NCBI RefSeq assembly: GCF_000717055.1
Contig: NZ_JNXI01000012.1
Coordinates: 1 to 64,000, forward strand
DNA from: Streptomyces iakyrus
GTDB lineage: Bacteria; Actinomycetota; Actinomycetes; Streptomycetales; Streptomycetaceae
Length of the DNA stretch: 64,000 nt
Direction of reading: 5' to 3'
Below are positions 26,150 through 34,523 of this stretch, piece after piece. The stretch's first letter is position 1, and the number at the start of each line of letters is the position of its first letter. Under the pieces are notes generated by a model, which was not told where the DNA came from, did no database searches, and was given only the letters and a program-made list of their open reading frames with translations. Position numbers and translations under genes: made by a program.

Positions 26150-27370
26150 ATGGCCGACCGCGTCACGGTGATCGGCTGGGACGGTTCGCCGCTGACCGCC
26201 GCGGCGAGCGCCGCCCTGAGCGCCGCCACGCTCGTGGCCGGCGCCGCCCACCACCTGGCGCTCCCCGAGGTGCCCGCCGGCGCCGAGCGCATCCGCCTCG
26301 GCAGCGTCGCCCTCGCCGCCCGCCGCATCGCCGGCCACCGCGGCACGGCCGTCGTGCTCGCCGACGGCGACCCCGGCTTCTTCGGCGTCGTACGCACCCT
26401 GCGCGCCCCCGAGTTCGGCCTGGAGGTGGAGGTCGTCCCCGCCGTCTCCTCCGTCGCCGCCGCCTTCGCCCGCGCCGGTATGCCCTGGGACGACGCACAG
26501 GTGGTCGTCGCACACCCCCGCACGCTGCGACGCGCCGTCAACGTATGCCGCGCCCACACCAAGGTCGCGGTCCTCACCTCACCCGGCGCCGGTCCCGCCG
26601 AACTCGGTCTCCTCCTCGAAGGAGTCCATCGCTCCTTCGTCATCTGTGAGGAACTCGGCACCATCCGCGAGCGCGTCACCGTCGTCACCTCCGACAAGGC
26701 CGCCGACCACACCTGGCGCGACCCCAACGTCGTCATCGTGCTCGGCGGCCCCTCCCGGCCGGACACGGCGGGAGAGGCCGGCGGCTGGATCTCCGGGCGC
26801 GACCCGTCCGCCGGGCCACGCGGCTGGACCCTGCCCGCCGACGCCTATGGCGCGGACCTCGGCGAGGGCGAGACCCAGCTGCTGCGCGCCTCCCAACTCG
26901 CCCGCCTCGGGCCCCGCGTCGGTGACCTCGTGTGGGACATCGGCTGCGGCAGCGGCGCCTTCGCCGTCGAGGCCGCCCGGGCCGGCGCCGCCGTGCTCGC
27001 GGTCGACAGCGACCGGTCCGCCTGCGCCCGCACCGACGCCGCCGCGCGCCGCCTCGGCGTCCAGCTCCAGATCGTGCACGGCACCGCCCCGCACATCCTG
27101 GAGAACCTTCCCGAACCCGATGTCGTCCGCGTCGGCGGCGGGGGAGCGGCCGTCGTCTCGGCGGTCGCCGACCGGCGCCCGCAGCGCATCGTCACGCACG
27201 CCGCCACCCGCGACGCCGCCGAACTCATCGGCCGCGACCTCGCCGAGCACGGCTACGCCGTCGAGTGCGCCCTCCTGCAGTCCGTCGAACTCGACACCAG
27301 GGCTTGGACGGAGAAGGAACGGAGCGTCGCGTTCCTGCTCAGCGGCGTGCTCCCGCGGCGCGGTGTCTGA
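26150..27370 (+). CDS. cobL: Precorrin-6Y C5,15-methyltransferase, decarboxylating (CbiE-CbiT fusion)
   Basis: The cytosolic enzyme uses SAM to methylate C5 and C15 and decarboxylates C12 of the corrin ring in aerobic cobalamin synthesis. In the 406-residue product, residues 1-200 form the CbiE tetrapyrrole methylase domain (VTVIGWDGSPLT, VVLADGDPGFFGVVRTLR, VPAVSSVAAAFARAGMPW). Residues about 225-400 form the CbiT class I methyltransferase domain with VGDLVWDIGCGSGAFAVEAA as the SAM site. Other ring-building cob genes are not here, but a DMB/CobT fusion and a SUMT follow on the same strand. Confidence 0.93.
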   Translation: MADRVTVIGWDGSPLTAAASAALSAATLVAGAAHHLALPEVPAGAERIRLGSVALAARRIAGHRGTAVVLADGDPGFFGVVRTLRAPEFGLEVEVVPAVSSVAAAFARAGMPWDDAQVVVAHPRTLRRAVNVCRAHTKVAVLTSPGAGPAELGLLLEGVHRSFVICEELGTIRERVTVVTSDKAADHTWRDPNVVIVLGGPSRPDTAGEAGGWISGRDPSAGPRGWTLPADAYGADLGEGETQLLRASQLARLGPRVGDLVWDIGCGSGAFAVEAARAGAAVLAVDSDRSACARTDAAARRLGVQLQIVHGTAPHILENLPEPDVVRVGGGGAAVVSAVADRRPQRIVTHAATRDAAELIGRDLAEHGYAVECALLQSVELDTRAWTEKERSVAFLLSGVLPRRGV

Positions 27371-27737
27371 TCCCGTCATCGTCCCCGTGATCGGTTTGTC
27401 GTACTGCGCGCGGTAGGCTGGCCGATCGCTGCACCGCACAAGGACGCCCGGCGCTTCGTCGGCCAATGTCCGGAAAACCCGCCCGTTTTGGGGTGTGTGT
27501 GGTACGGCAGAACCGAAGGGCGCGCAACGTGGCGCAGTCCACAGCGGAACCGTCGCGGATCAAGCTGCCGTGAGGGTGGTACGGCCGCAACAATGCCAGT
27601 GAATGGCTTTGTCGCCTTTTCGGGGCGGACCGTTCGTGCCGCTGGGGACGCACGCTCGTTCTTCACTGCGGGGCGGTCGGTGCGCCGTTCCGGGCGAGCA
27701 GGTCGTAGGAGCACTAACCGATGGGCGAGGGGTACGC
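27371..27737 (+). other. Long leader before the BluB-CobT fusion gene
   Basis: These 367 bases contain no supported gene. No cobalamin riboswitch consensus (the conserved GCCACTG box) was found. A TAGGCT hexamer near 27414 could be a -10 box. The GC content falls slightly around 27480-27640. Confidence 0.4.
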
Positions 27738-30700
27738 ATGACCGACACCGGCCAGGTCCCGGGCGAGGGGCTGCCGGAGAGTGCAGGCACGGTGGAGCAG
27801 CCGGGCGCCCCCGCGCCCGGTGCGTACACCTACCTCTCCGAGACCACCGCCGAGGCCGAGGACGAAGACCTGCTGTTGTTGCCGGGCGCCCAGGGCGCCT
27901 GGGGCAACGAGGTCCCTCCGCCCGCGCCGGAGCCGGTTCTGGAGGCCGTGCACCAGCCGGGCCCGCACGAGATCTCCGGCCGCGACAGCGGCTCGGTCGA
28001 CCTCGGCGGCGTGCGTCTGCCCGACCCGCCGCCGATCCCGCCCGTCACGCCGCGCCGGCCCCTGCACCTCGGCCCGCCGCTGCCCGACAGCTCTGCCAGC
28101 CCGGTCCGCTCCCTCGCCGACCGCGGTCCGGCGGACGCGCCCGTGCGCCAGCCGGCGCCGGCCGCCGCGGGCCCCGAGTACCTCGACGGCCCCCGGCCTG
28201 CCGAGATGCCCACGCAGCCCGCCGCCCCCTGGGGCGTACCGGCCACGCCCCCGGCCCCGGTGAGCGCCGGGGCGGCGCCTGCGGAAACGGTTATTCCGGT
28301 AGCGGAGCCGACGGCGGAAGTGCCGACGGCGGAACCCGCGGGCCCGGCCCAGGCGGTCGCGACCAGCGTGATGGCGGAAACCAGCCACACGACACCTCCG
28401 GCACCGGCAGCGGCACCGGCCGAGGCCGCGCAGGCCCCCGCGGGTGACCCCGTCGCTCCGGGCGCCGGGCCGGTCGAGGATCAGGTAGCCGCGGCCGGGG
28501 CCGGTCAGACGGCCGAGCCCGGCCCCGCGGGTGCGGACGCCGGCCCGGACGGAGCCCAAGTGGCCGCCGCGGAGCAGGTCATGCCCGTACAGGCGGCTGT
28601 CCCGGTGGATCCGGGCGTGGACGCGGTGGAGGACCGAGTGGCCGCCGCCCAGCCCGGGACCGTGGCCGCCCCGGCGGCAGTTGTGCCGGGCGCCCCGGAA
28701 CCCGGGCCCGCCGCGGACGGCGCTGCCCAGGGCGCTGAGCCTGCCGGTGCCTCTCCCGAGCTCCCCGTGCCGGACGCCGTCGGCGACCAGGCCCCGGTGG
28801 CGGTCGCCGAGCAGGCTGCCGCCGCGCCCGCGCCCGCTCCTGCTCCGGAGGCCGGTCAGGTCCCCGAAGCGGTCCCCTTCCCCGAGGCGGCCGCCGCCCC
28901 GGAGTCCGCCGTCGTCGCCCAGCCCGCGGCCGCCGGTGGAGAGGCCCCCGCCCAGGTGCCGGACGCCGCCGCTCACGCACCCGACGTTGCGGCCCCGGAG
29001 GCCGTTGCGCAGGAGCCGGCAGCGGCCGTCGCCCCCGAGGCCGCCGCACCGGGCCCCGACACGGCTGCGGCCGAGACCGTCGCGCCGGAGCCGGAGGTCA
29101 CCGCCGAAGAGGCTGCGCCCCAGCCCCCTGCGGCACCTGACGCCACGTCGGCCGGGGCCGCGCAGGAGCCCGAGGCGACGGCTTCGCACCCCGCCACTCC
29201 TGCTCCGGAGGCCCCCGGCCAGGTCACTGCCGCCCCGGCCGCCGAGCCGGTGGCCCAGGAACCGGCCGCTCCGCCGGTCGAACCGGTCGCCCAGGAAGCT
29301 GCGGCCGCACCCGCCGAGGCGGTCAGCCCGGAAGCACCCGCGCCCGTTCCACCCGCTGCCCCTGCCCCTGCCCCGGAACCGGCCGCGGAGTCCGTCGCCA
29401 CCCTCGACCCGGCCCCGGACGCAGAGGCCGTCGTCGCCCCGGCCCCGGCCCCGGCCCTGGACCCCGACCCGGTATCCCAGGCCGCCGCGCCCGCCGATAC
29501 CGAGGCCGTCCCCGACGCCGCGACGCCGGAGATCACCCCGGAGGTCACGGCACCGGCTCAGCCGTCCCCGGAACCGGCGCCCATCGAAGCCGCCGCACCC
29601 GCTCAGGCACCCGAGGCACCCGTGCCCGCCCCCGCCTCCGAAGCGCCGGCCCCGGCCCCCGAACCGGCCGCAGCCGCCCCCGTCGCCGAAGCCGTCGAGC
29701 CCGCCCCCGCCCCGCAGGGAGCCGCCCCCGACGCCCCGGCGCCCGGCGAGGATGTCACCGTCGTACTCCCCGCCCCGGCTGCGGAAGAGCAGGCCGGGCA
29801 GGTGGCGCAGACCGGACAGGCCGGGCACCCCGTGCAGGGCCCGCAGCGGTCCCAGCCGGCGGAGCCCGAGACGCCGGAGCCCCCCGCACCCGCGGCCACC
29901 GTCCCGGCTCCCCGCGACGGCGACGCCGAACTCGCCCAGAACGCCGACGACCTGGACACCCGGGCCGCCGAACAGGACGACATCGCCGACCAGGAACGCC
30001 GAGAAGAGAGTGCGGCCGCAGTGGCAGAAGCCCGACAGTCCACCGGCCCCGCGGCCCCCGGCTACGACCCCGCCGAGCGCGAGGCCGTCCTGAAGGTCAT
30101 GCGCGAACGCCGTGACATCCGTAACGGCTTCCGCAGCGACCCCATCCCGCACGAGGTGCTGCTCCGCGTCCTGGAGGCCGCCCACCACGCGCCCTCCGTC
30201 GGCCATTCGCAGCCCTGGGACTTCGTCGTCATCCGCTCCGCCGACACCCGGCGCGCGATGCACGAACTGGCCATGCGCCAGCGCGACGCCTACGCGAAGT
30301 CCCTCCCCAAGGGCCGGGCCAAGCAGTTCAAGGAACTGAAGATCGAGGCCATCCTCGACACGCCGGTGAACATCGTGGTCACCGCGGACCCGACCCGCGG
30401 CGGGCGGCACACGCTCGGCCGCCACACCCAGCCCCAGATGGCCCCGTACTCGGCTGCCCTGGCCGTGGAGAACCTGTGGCTCGCCGCCCGCGCCGAGGGC
30501 CTCGGCGTCGGCTGGGTCAGCTTCTTCGACGAGCGCGAGATGGTCCGCGCCCTCGGCCTGCCCGAGCACCTGGAGATCATCGCCTACCTGTGCGTCGGCT
30601 ACGTCGACGAGTTCCCGGACGAGCCCGAGCTGTTGCAGGCCGGCTGGTCCAAGCGCCGCCCCTTGTCCTGGGTCGTGCACGAAGAGACATACGGCCGCCG

Positions 30701-31778
30701 TGCCCTGCCCGGAGAGGAACCCCACGACCTGCTCGCCGAGACCGTCGCGCAGATCCGCCCGCTGGACGCCAAGGCGCTCGGCGAGGCGTGGGAGCGCCAG
30801 AAGCGTATGACCAAGCCGGCCGGAGCGCTGGGCATGCTGGAGATCATCTCCGCCCAGCTGTCCGGTCTGTCGCGCCAGTGCCCGCCGCCCATCCCGGAGC
30901 CCGCGGCCGTCGCGATCTTCGCCGGCGACCACGGAGTGCACGCCCAGGGCGTCACCCCCTGGCCGCAGGAGGTCACGGCCCAGATGGTGGCCAACTTCCT
31001 CGGCGGCGGTGCCGTCTGCAACGCCTTCGCCACCCAGGTCGGTGCCGAGGTCTGCATCGTGGACGTGGGCGTCGCCGCCGACCTCCCGGCCACCCCGGGC
31101 CTGCTGCCCCGCAAGATCCGGGCCGGCACGTCCGACATGACGACCGGCCCCTCGATGACCCGTGAGGAGGCCAGGCAGGCCATCGAGGTCGGCATCGAGA
31201 CCGCCCGCGACCTGGTCGCCGCCGGCAACAAGGCGCTGCTGACCGGCGAGATGGGCATCGCGAACACCACCGCGTCCGCCGCCCTGATCTCCGTCTTCAC
31301 GGGCGCCGACCCGGCCGAGGTGACGGGCCGGGGCACGGGCATCAATGACGAGACCCTCGCCCGCAAGACCGAGGTCGTGCGCCGTGCGCTGGAGCTCCAC
31401 CAGCCGGACCCGGCCGACCCGATCGGCGTGCTCGCCGCGATCGGCGGTTTCGAGCACGCCGCCATCGTCGGCCTCCTCCTCGGCGGTGCCTCCCTGCGGA
31501 CGCCGGTGATCCTGGACGGCGTCAGCGCCGGAGCCGCCGCGCTGGTCGCCCGCGCGATCGCCCCCGAGGTGCTGGCCGCGTGCATCGCGGGCCACCGCAG
31601 CGCCGAGCCGGGCCACGTCGCCGCCCTCAACAAGCTGGGCCTGCGTCCCCTGGTCGACCTCGACCTCCGCCTCGGCGAGGGCACGGGCGCCCTGCTCGCC
31701 CTCCCGCTGGTCCAGAGCACGGCCAGGGCCATGCACGAGGTGGCGACGTTCGATTCGGCGGGAGTCACCGAGAAGTAG
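27738..31778 (+). CDS. cobT: Fusion of disordered N-terminus, BluB (DMB synthase) and CobT
   Basis: The 1346-residue protein joins two consecutive lower-ligand enzymes. Residues 1-775 are Pro/Ala/Glu/Val-rich and predicted disordered, with no fold visible except a more varied first 110 residues (YLSETTAEAEDEDLLLLPGA). Residues about 780-985 are BluB-like nitroreductase, making 5,6-dimethylbenzimidazole from FMNH2: MRERRDIRNGFRSDPIP, AAHHAPSVGHSQPWDFVVIR, ARAEGLGVGWVSFFDE. Residues about 1005-1340 are CobT, which adds ribose phosphate to DMB: PAGALGMLE, FAGDHGVHAQGVTPWPQEVT, LLTGEMGIANTTASAAL, GRGTGINDE. ATG 27738 follows GAGGGG. Third-position GC stays high through the low-complexity part, so it is coding. 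Confidence 0.92.
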   Translation: MTDTGQVPGEGLPESAGTVEQPGAPAPGAYTYLSETTAEAEDEDLLLLPGAQGAWGNEVPPPAPEPVLEAVHQPGPHEISGRDSGSVDLGGVRLPDPPPIPPVTPRRPLHLGPPLPDSSASPVRSLADRGPADAPVRQPAPAAAGPEYLDGPRPAEMPTQPAAPWGVPATPPAPVSAGAAPAETVIPVAEPTAEVPTAEPAGPAQAVATSVMAETSHTTPPAPAAAPAEAAQAPAGDPVAPGAGPVEDQVAAAGAGQTAEPGPAGADAGPDGAQVAAAEQVMPVQAAVPVDPGVDAVEDRVAAAQPGTVAAPAAVVPGAPEPGPAADGAAQGAEPAGASPELPVPDAVGDQAPVAVAEQAAAAPAPAPAPEAGQVPEAVPFPEAAAAPESAVVAQPAAAGGEAPAQVPDAAAHAPDVAAPEAVAQEPAAAVAPEAAAPGPDTAAAETVAPEPEVTAEEAAPQPPAAPDATSAGAAQEPEATASHPATPAPEAPGQVTAAPAAEPVAQEPAAPPVEPVAQEAAAAPAEAVSPEAPAPVPPAAPAPAPEPAAESVATLDPAPDAEAVVAPAPAPALDPDPVSQAAAPADTEAVPDAATPEITPEVTAPAQPSPEPAPIEAAAPAQAPEAPVPAPASEAPAPAPEPAAAAPVAEAVEPAPAPQGAAPDAPAPGEDVTVVLPAPAAEEQAGQVAQTGQAGHPVQGPQRSQPAEPETPEPPAPAATVPAPRDGDAELAQNADDLDTRAAEQDDIADQERREESAAAVAEARQSTGPAAPGYDPAEREAVLKVMRERRDIRNGFRSDPIPHEVLLRVLEAAHHAPSVGHSQPWDFVVIRSADTRRAMHELAMRQRDAYAKSLPKGRAKQFKELKIEAILDTPVNIVVTADPTRGGRHTLGRHTQPQMAPYSAALAVENLWLAARAEGLGVGWVSFFDEREMVRALGLPEHLEIIAYLCVGYVDEFPDEPELLQAGWSKRRPLSWVVHEETYGRRALPGEEPHDLLAETVAQIRPLDAKALGEAWERQKRMTKPAGALGMLEIISAQLSGLSRQCPPPIPEPAAVAIFAGDHGVHAQGVTPWPQEVTAQMVANFLGGGAVCNAFATQVGAEVCIVDVGVAADLPATPGLLPRKIRAGTSDMTTGPSMTREEARQAIEVGIETARDLVAAGNKALLTGEMGIANTTASAALISVFTGADPAEVTGRGTGINDETLARKTEVVRRALELHQPDPADPIGVLAAIGGFEHAAIVGLLLGGASLRTPVILDGVSAGAAALVARAIAPEVLAACIAGHRSAEPGHVAALNKLGLRPLVDLDLRLGEGTGALLALPLVQSTARAMHEVATFDSAGVTEK

Positions 31779-31800
31779 GGCTCCCGCAGCCGACGTGATG

Positions 31801-31842
31801 CCGTGGGCGGCCGTTCCCGCACGACGGAACGCCCGCCCACGG
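31801..31842 (+). terminator. Two-part hairpin terminator after cobT
   Basis: CCGTGGGCGG pairs with CCGCCCACGG (10 bp) and an inner GTTCC pairs with GGAAC. It begins 22 bases after the stop. Confidence 0.75.
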
Positions 31843-31962
31843 CCACGCCCCGGCATACGGGCGGGGTGACCAGCCACTGGACCACCCGCGCCGCCCTCCC
31901 TCCTGCCCACTAAAATCCGCACGTCAGGGCATCGAACACCGCCGCAACAGGAGCCGCACCTC

Positions 31963-33204
31963 ATGGCCGAACATCCCGCCTACCCCGTAGGCCTCCGCCT
32001 CACCGGCCGTCGCGTGGTCGTCCTCGGCGGCGGCCAGGTCGCCCAGCGCCGCCTGCCGGCGCTGATCGCGGCGGGCGCGGACGTCCTCCTGGTGTCCCCC
32101 GAAGCCACGCCCTCGGTCGAGGCCATGGCGGACGCCGGCGAGATCACCTGGCACCGGCGCCCGTACGCGGAGGGCGACCTCGCGGACGCCTGGTACGCCC
32201 TCATCGCCACCAGCGACCCCGACGCCAACACCGCCGCCTCCGCCGAGGCCGAGCGCCACCGCGTCTGGTGCGTCCGCTCCGACGACGCCGACCAGGCCAC
32301 CGCCTGGACCCCGGCCACCGGTCACAGCGAGGGCGTCACGGTCGCCGTCCTCACCACCGACGCCAAGGGACGCGACCCCCGCCACACCGCCGCCATCCGC
32401 GACGCCGTCGTCGAGGGCCTGCGCGACGGCACGCTCGTCGCCCCGCACCACCGCACCCGCACCCCCGGCGTCGCCCTGGTCGGCGGCGGACCCGGCGACC
32501 CTGACCTGATCACCGTGCGCGGCCGCCGTCTGCTCGCCGAGGCCGACGTGGTCATCACCGACCACCTCGGCCCGCGCGACCTGCTCGCCGAGCTGTCCCC
32601 GGGCGTCGAGGTGATCGACGCGGCGAAGCTGCCCTTCGGCAGGTTCATGGCCCAGGAAGCCATCAACGACGCCCTGATCGAGCACGCCCGCAAGGGCAAG
32701 TCGGTCGTCCGTCTCAAGGGCGGCGACCCCTTCGTCTACGGGCGCGGCATGGAGGAGGTCCAGGCCCTGGCCGAGGCGGGCATCCCGTGCACGGTCGTGC
32801 CCGGGATCTCCAGCTCCATCTCGGTCCCGGGCGCCGCCGGCATCCCGGTGACCCACCGGGGCGTCGCCCACGAGTTCACCGTGGTCAGCGGCCACATCGC
32901 CCCCGACGACGAGCGCTCCCTGGTCGACTGGCCGTCCCTGGCCAAGCTGACCGGCACGCTGGTGATCCTCATGGGCGTCAGCACGATCGGCAAGGTCGCC
33001 GAGACGCTCATCGCCCACGGCAAGTCCCCGGACGCACCCGTCGCCCTGGTCCAGGAAGGCACGACGGCCGGTCAGCGCCGCGTCGACGCCACACTGGCGA
33101 CGGTCGCCGAGACCGTGCGGACAGCTGAGGTGAAGCCCCCGGCGGTCATCGTCATCGGCGAGGTCGTGACGGTCGGCCCCACGGCTCCCGCACCCCAGAA
33201 GTAA
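31963..33204 (+). CDS. cobA: Siroheme synthase / uroporphyrinogen-III C-methyltransferase (CysG-type fusion)
   Basis: The 413-residue enzyme makes precorrin-2 for cobalamin and siroheme. Residues 1-150 are a CysG-N-like NAD-binding domain (RRVVVLGGGQVAQRRLPALI, WYALIATSDPDANTA), responsible for precorrin-2 oxidation. Residues about 165-405 are the SUMT methylase: VGGGPGDPDLITVRGRRLL, VRLKGGDPFVYGRGMEE, VVPGISSSISVPGAAGIPVT. The C-terminal ferrochelatase piece of E. coli CysG is absent. AGGAG lies nine bases before the ATG. Confidence 0.93.
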   Translation: MAEHPAYPVGLRLTGRRVVVLGGGQVAQRRLPALIAAGADVLLVSPEATPSVEAMADAGEITWHRRPYAEGDLADAWYALIATSDPDANTAASAEAERHRVWCVRSDDADQATAWTPATGHSEGVTVAVLTTDAKGRDPRHTAAIRDAVVEGLRDGTLVAPHHRTRTPGVALVGGGPGDPDLITVRGRRLLAEADVVITDHLGPRDLLAELSPGVEVIDAAKLPFGRFMAQEAINDALIEHARKGKSVVRLKGGDPFVYGRGMEEVQALAEAGIPCTVVPGISSSISVPGAAGIPVTHRGVAHEFTVVSGHIAPDDERSLVDWPSLAKLTGTLVILMGVSTIGKVAETLIAHGKSPDAPVALVQEGTTAGQRRVDATLATVAETVRTAEVKPPAVIVIGEVVTVGPTAPAPQK

Positions 33205-33268
33205 CCCCGGGTAACACAACCCGTACCGAGCCGTTGGCACCGCACCCAGGACAAGGCAGTATCACCCT

Positions 33269-34087
33269 GTGGCCGATCTCATCACCGTCGAGGATCCCGA
33301 CGACCCGCGTCTGCGCGACTACACCGGCCTGACCGACGTGGAGCTGCGCCGCAAGCGCGAACCCGCCGAGGGCCTGTTCATCGCCGAGGGCGAGAAGGTC
33401 ATCAGAAGGGCCAAGGAAGCCGGCTACGAGATGCGGTCCATGCTGCTCTCGGCCAAGTGGGTCGACGTCATGCGCGACGTCATCGACGAACTCCCCGCCC
33501 CGGTCTACGCCGTCAGCCCGGAGCTCGCCGAGCAGGTCACCGGCTACCACGTGCACCGCGGCGCGCTCGCCTCCATGCAGCGCAAGCCCCTGCCCACCGC
33601 CGCCGACCTCCTCCGGACCGCCCGCCGGGTCGTCATCATGGAGTCGGTCAACGATCACACCAACATCGGCGCCATCTTCCGCTCGGCCGCCGCCCTCGGC
33701 ATGGACGCCGTCCTGCTCTCGCCGGACTGCGCCGACCCCCTCTACCGCCGCAGCGTGAAGGTGTCCATGGGCGCGGTCTTCTCCGTCCCGTACGCCCGCC
33801 TGGACACCTGGCCCAAGGGCCTGGAATCGGTCCGCGAGGCGGGCTTCACCCTCCTCGCCCTCACTCCCGACGAGAAGGCCCGGCCCCTCGACGAGGCCGC
33901 CCCGCACACCATGGACCGCGTCGCCCTCATGCTCGGCGCGGAGGGCGACGGCCTGTCCACCCAGGCCCTGGTCGCCGCCGACGAATGGGTCCGCATCCCC
34001 ATGTCCCACGGCGTCGACTCCCTCAACGTCGGCGCGGCCGCGGCCGTCGCCTTCTACGCCGTGGCCACCGGCCGGCCCCAGGTCTAG
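33269..34087 (+). CDS. SpoU-family RNA 2'-O-ribose methyltransferase
   Basis: The 272-residue SAM-dependent enzyme belongs to the SPOUT/TrmH class acting on rRNA or tRNA. The N-terminal substrate-binding part includes EGLFIAEGEKVIRRAKEAG. The knotted catalytic domain shows all three motifs: NDHTNIGAIFRSAAALGMDA (motif 1), ALMLGAEGDGLS (motif 2), and RIPMSHGVDSLNVGAAAAVA (motif 3). It starts with GTG and ends nine bases before the Nudix gene, so they probably share a transcript. Confidence 0.92.
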   Translation: MADLITVEDPDDPRLRDYTGLTDVELRRKREPAEGLFIAEGEKVIRRAKEAGYEMRSMLLSAKWVDVMRDVIDELPAPVYAVSPELAEQVTGYHVHRGALASMQRKPLPTAADLLRTARRVVIMESVNDHTNIGAIFRSAAALGMDAVLLSPDCADPLYRRSVKVSMGAVFSVPYARLDTWPKGLESVREAGFTLLALTPDEKARPLDEAAPHTMDRVALMLGAEGDGLSTQALVAADEWVRIPMSHGVDSLNVGAAAAVAFYAVATGRPQV

Positions 34088-34096
34088 GGGCGGGCC

Positions 34097-34490
34097 ATGG
34101 ACCAGCGGGAGGCCGTCGTGGCCGTACTCCTGCGCGGTGAGCGCCTGCTCGCGATCCGGCGCGGCCCCGGGGTCGCCCGCCCCGGGTACTGGCAGCCGCT
34201 CAGCGGCAAGGTCGAGCCGGGCGAGACCCAGGAGCAGGCGGTCGTCCGGGAGGTGCGCGAGGAGGTCGGCCTCACCGTCGTGCCGGAGGCGAAGGTCTGG
34301 GAGTCGGAGACCGACGACCACCGCTTCCGGCTCCACTGGTGGACCGCCCGCGCCGACACGGGCGAGGTGGTCCCCGACCCGCACGAGGTCGCCGAGACCC
34401 GCTGGGTCCCCCCCGCGGCAGTTCCTGGCCCTGGACCCGGTCTTCGCCGGCGACCGCGAGTTCTTCGAGCGGATCCTGCCGGAGCTCTGA
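34097..34490 (+). pseudogene. Nudix hydrolase, frame broken at a C7 run
   Basis: The frame from ATG 34097 gives a Nudix domain with the box GKVEPGETQEQAVVREVREE extended by VGLT, which is intact. After TRWVPP at 34414 this frame leaves the family; removing one C from the seven-C run at 34408-34414 restores RQFLALDPVFAGDREFFERI and a stop at 34490, giving a normal 130-residue protein. Without the change translation continues for hundreds of low-similarity residues opposite the kinase gene. The interruption could be a real mutation, a slippage-prone site or a sequencing error. The enzyme would hydrolyse a nucleoside diphosphate derivative. Confidence 0.8.
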
Positions 34491-34493
34491 CGC

Positions 34494-34509
34494 CCCGCCG
34501 GCCGGCGGG
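34494..34509. terminator. Palindrome between convergent Nudix and kinase genes
   Basis: CCCGCCGGCCGGCGGG is a perfect 16-bp palindrome four bases after the Nudix stop and 15 bases from the kinase stop. A stem without spare loop is less ideal as a terminator. Confidence 0.35.
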
Positions 34510-34523
34510 CCGTCGTCACAGGG

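Noticed and set aside
27371..27737. Cobalamin riboswitch before the BluB-CobT gene
   Set aside because: The conserved GCCACTG box and its flanking elements are not present.
27714..31964. A 1416-codon open frame antisense to cobT
   Set aside because: It is a by-product of very high third-position GC. Its translation is Gly/Arg-rich without any domain, while the plus strand encodes BluB and CobT.
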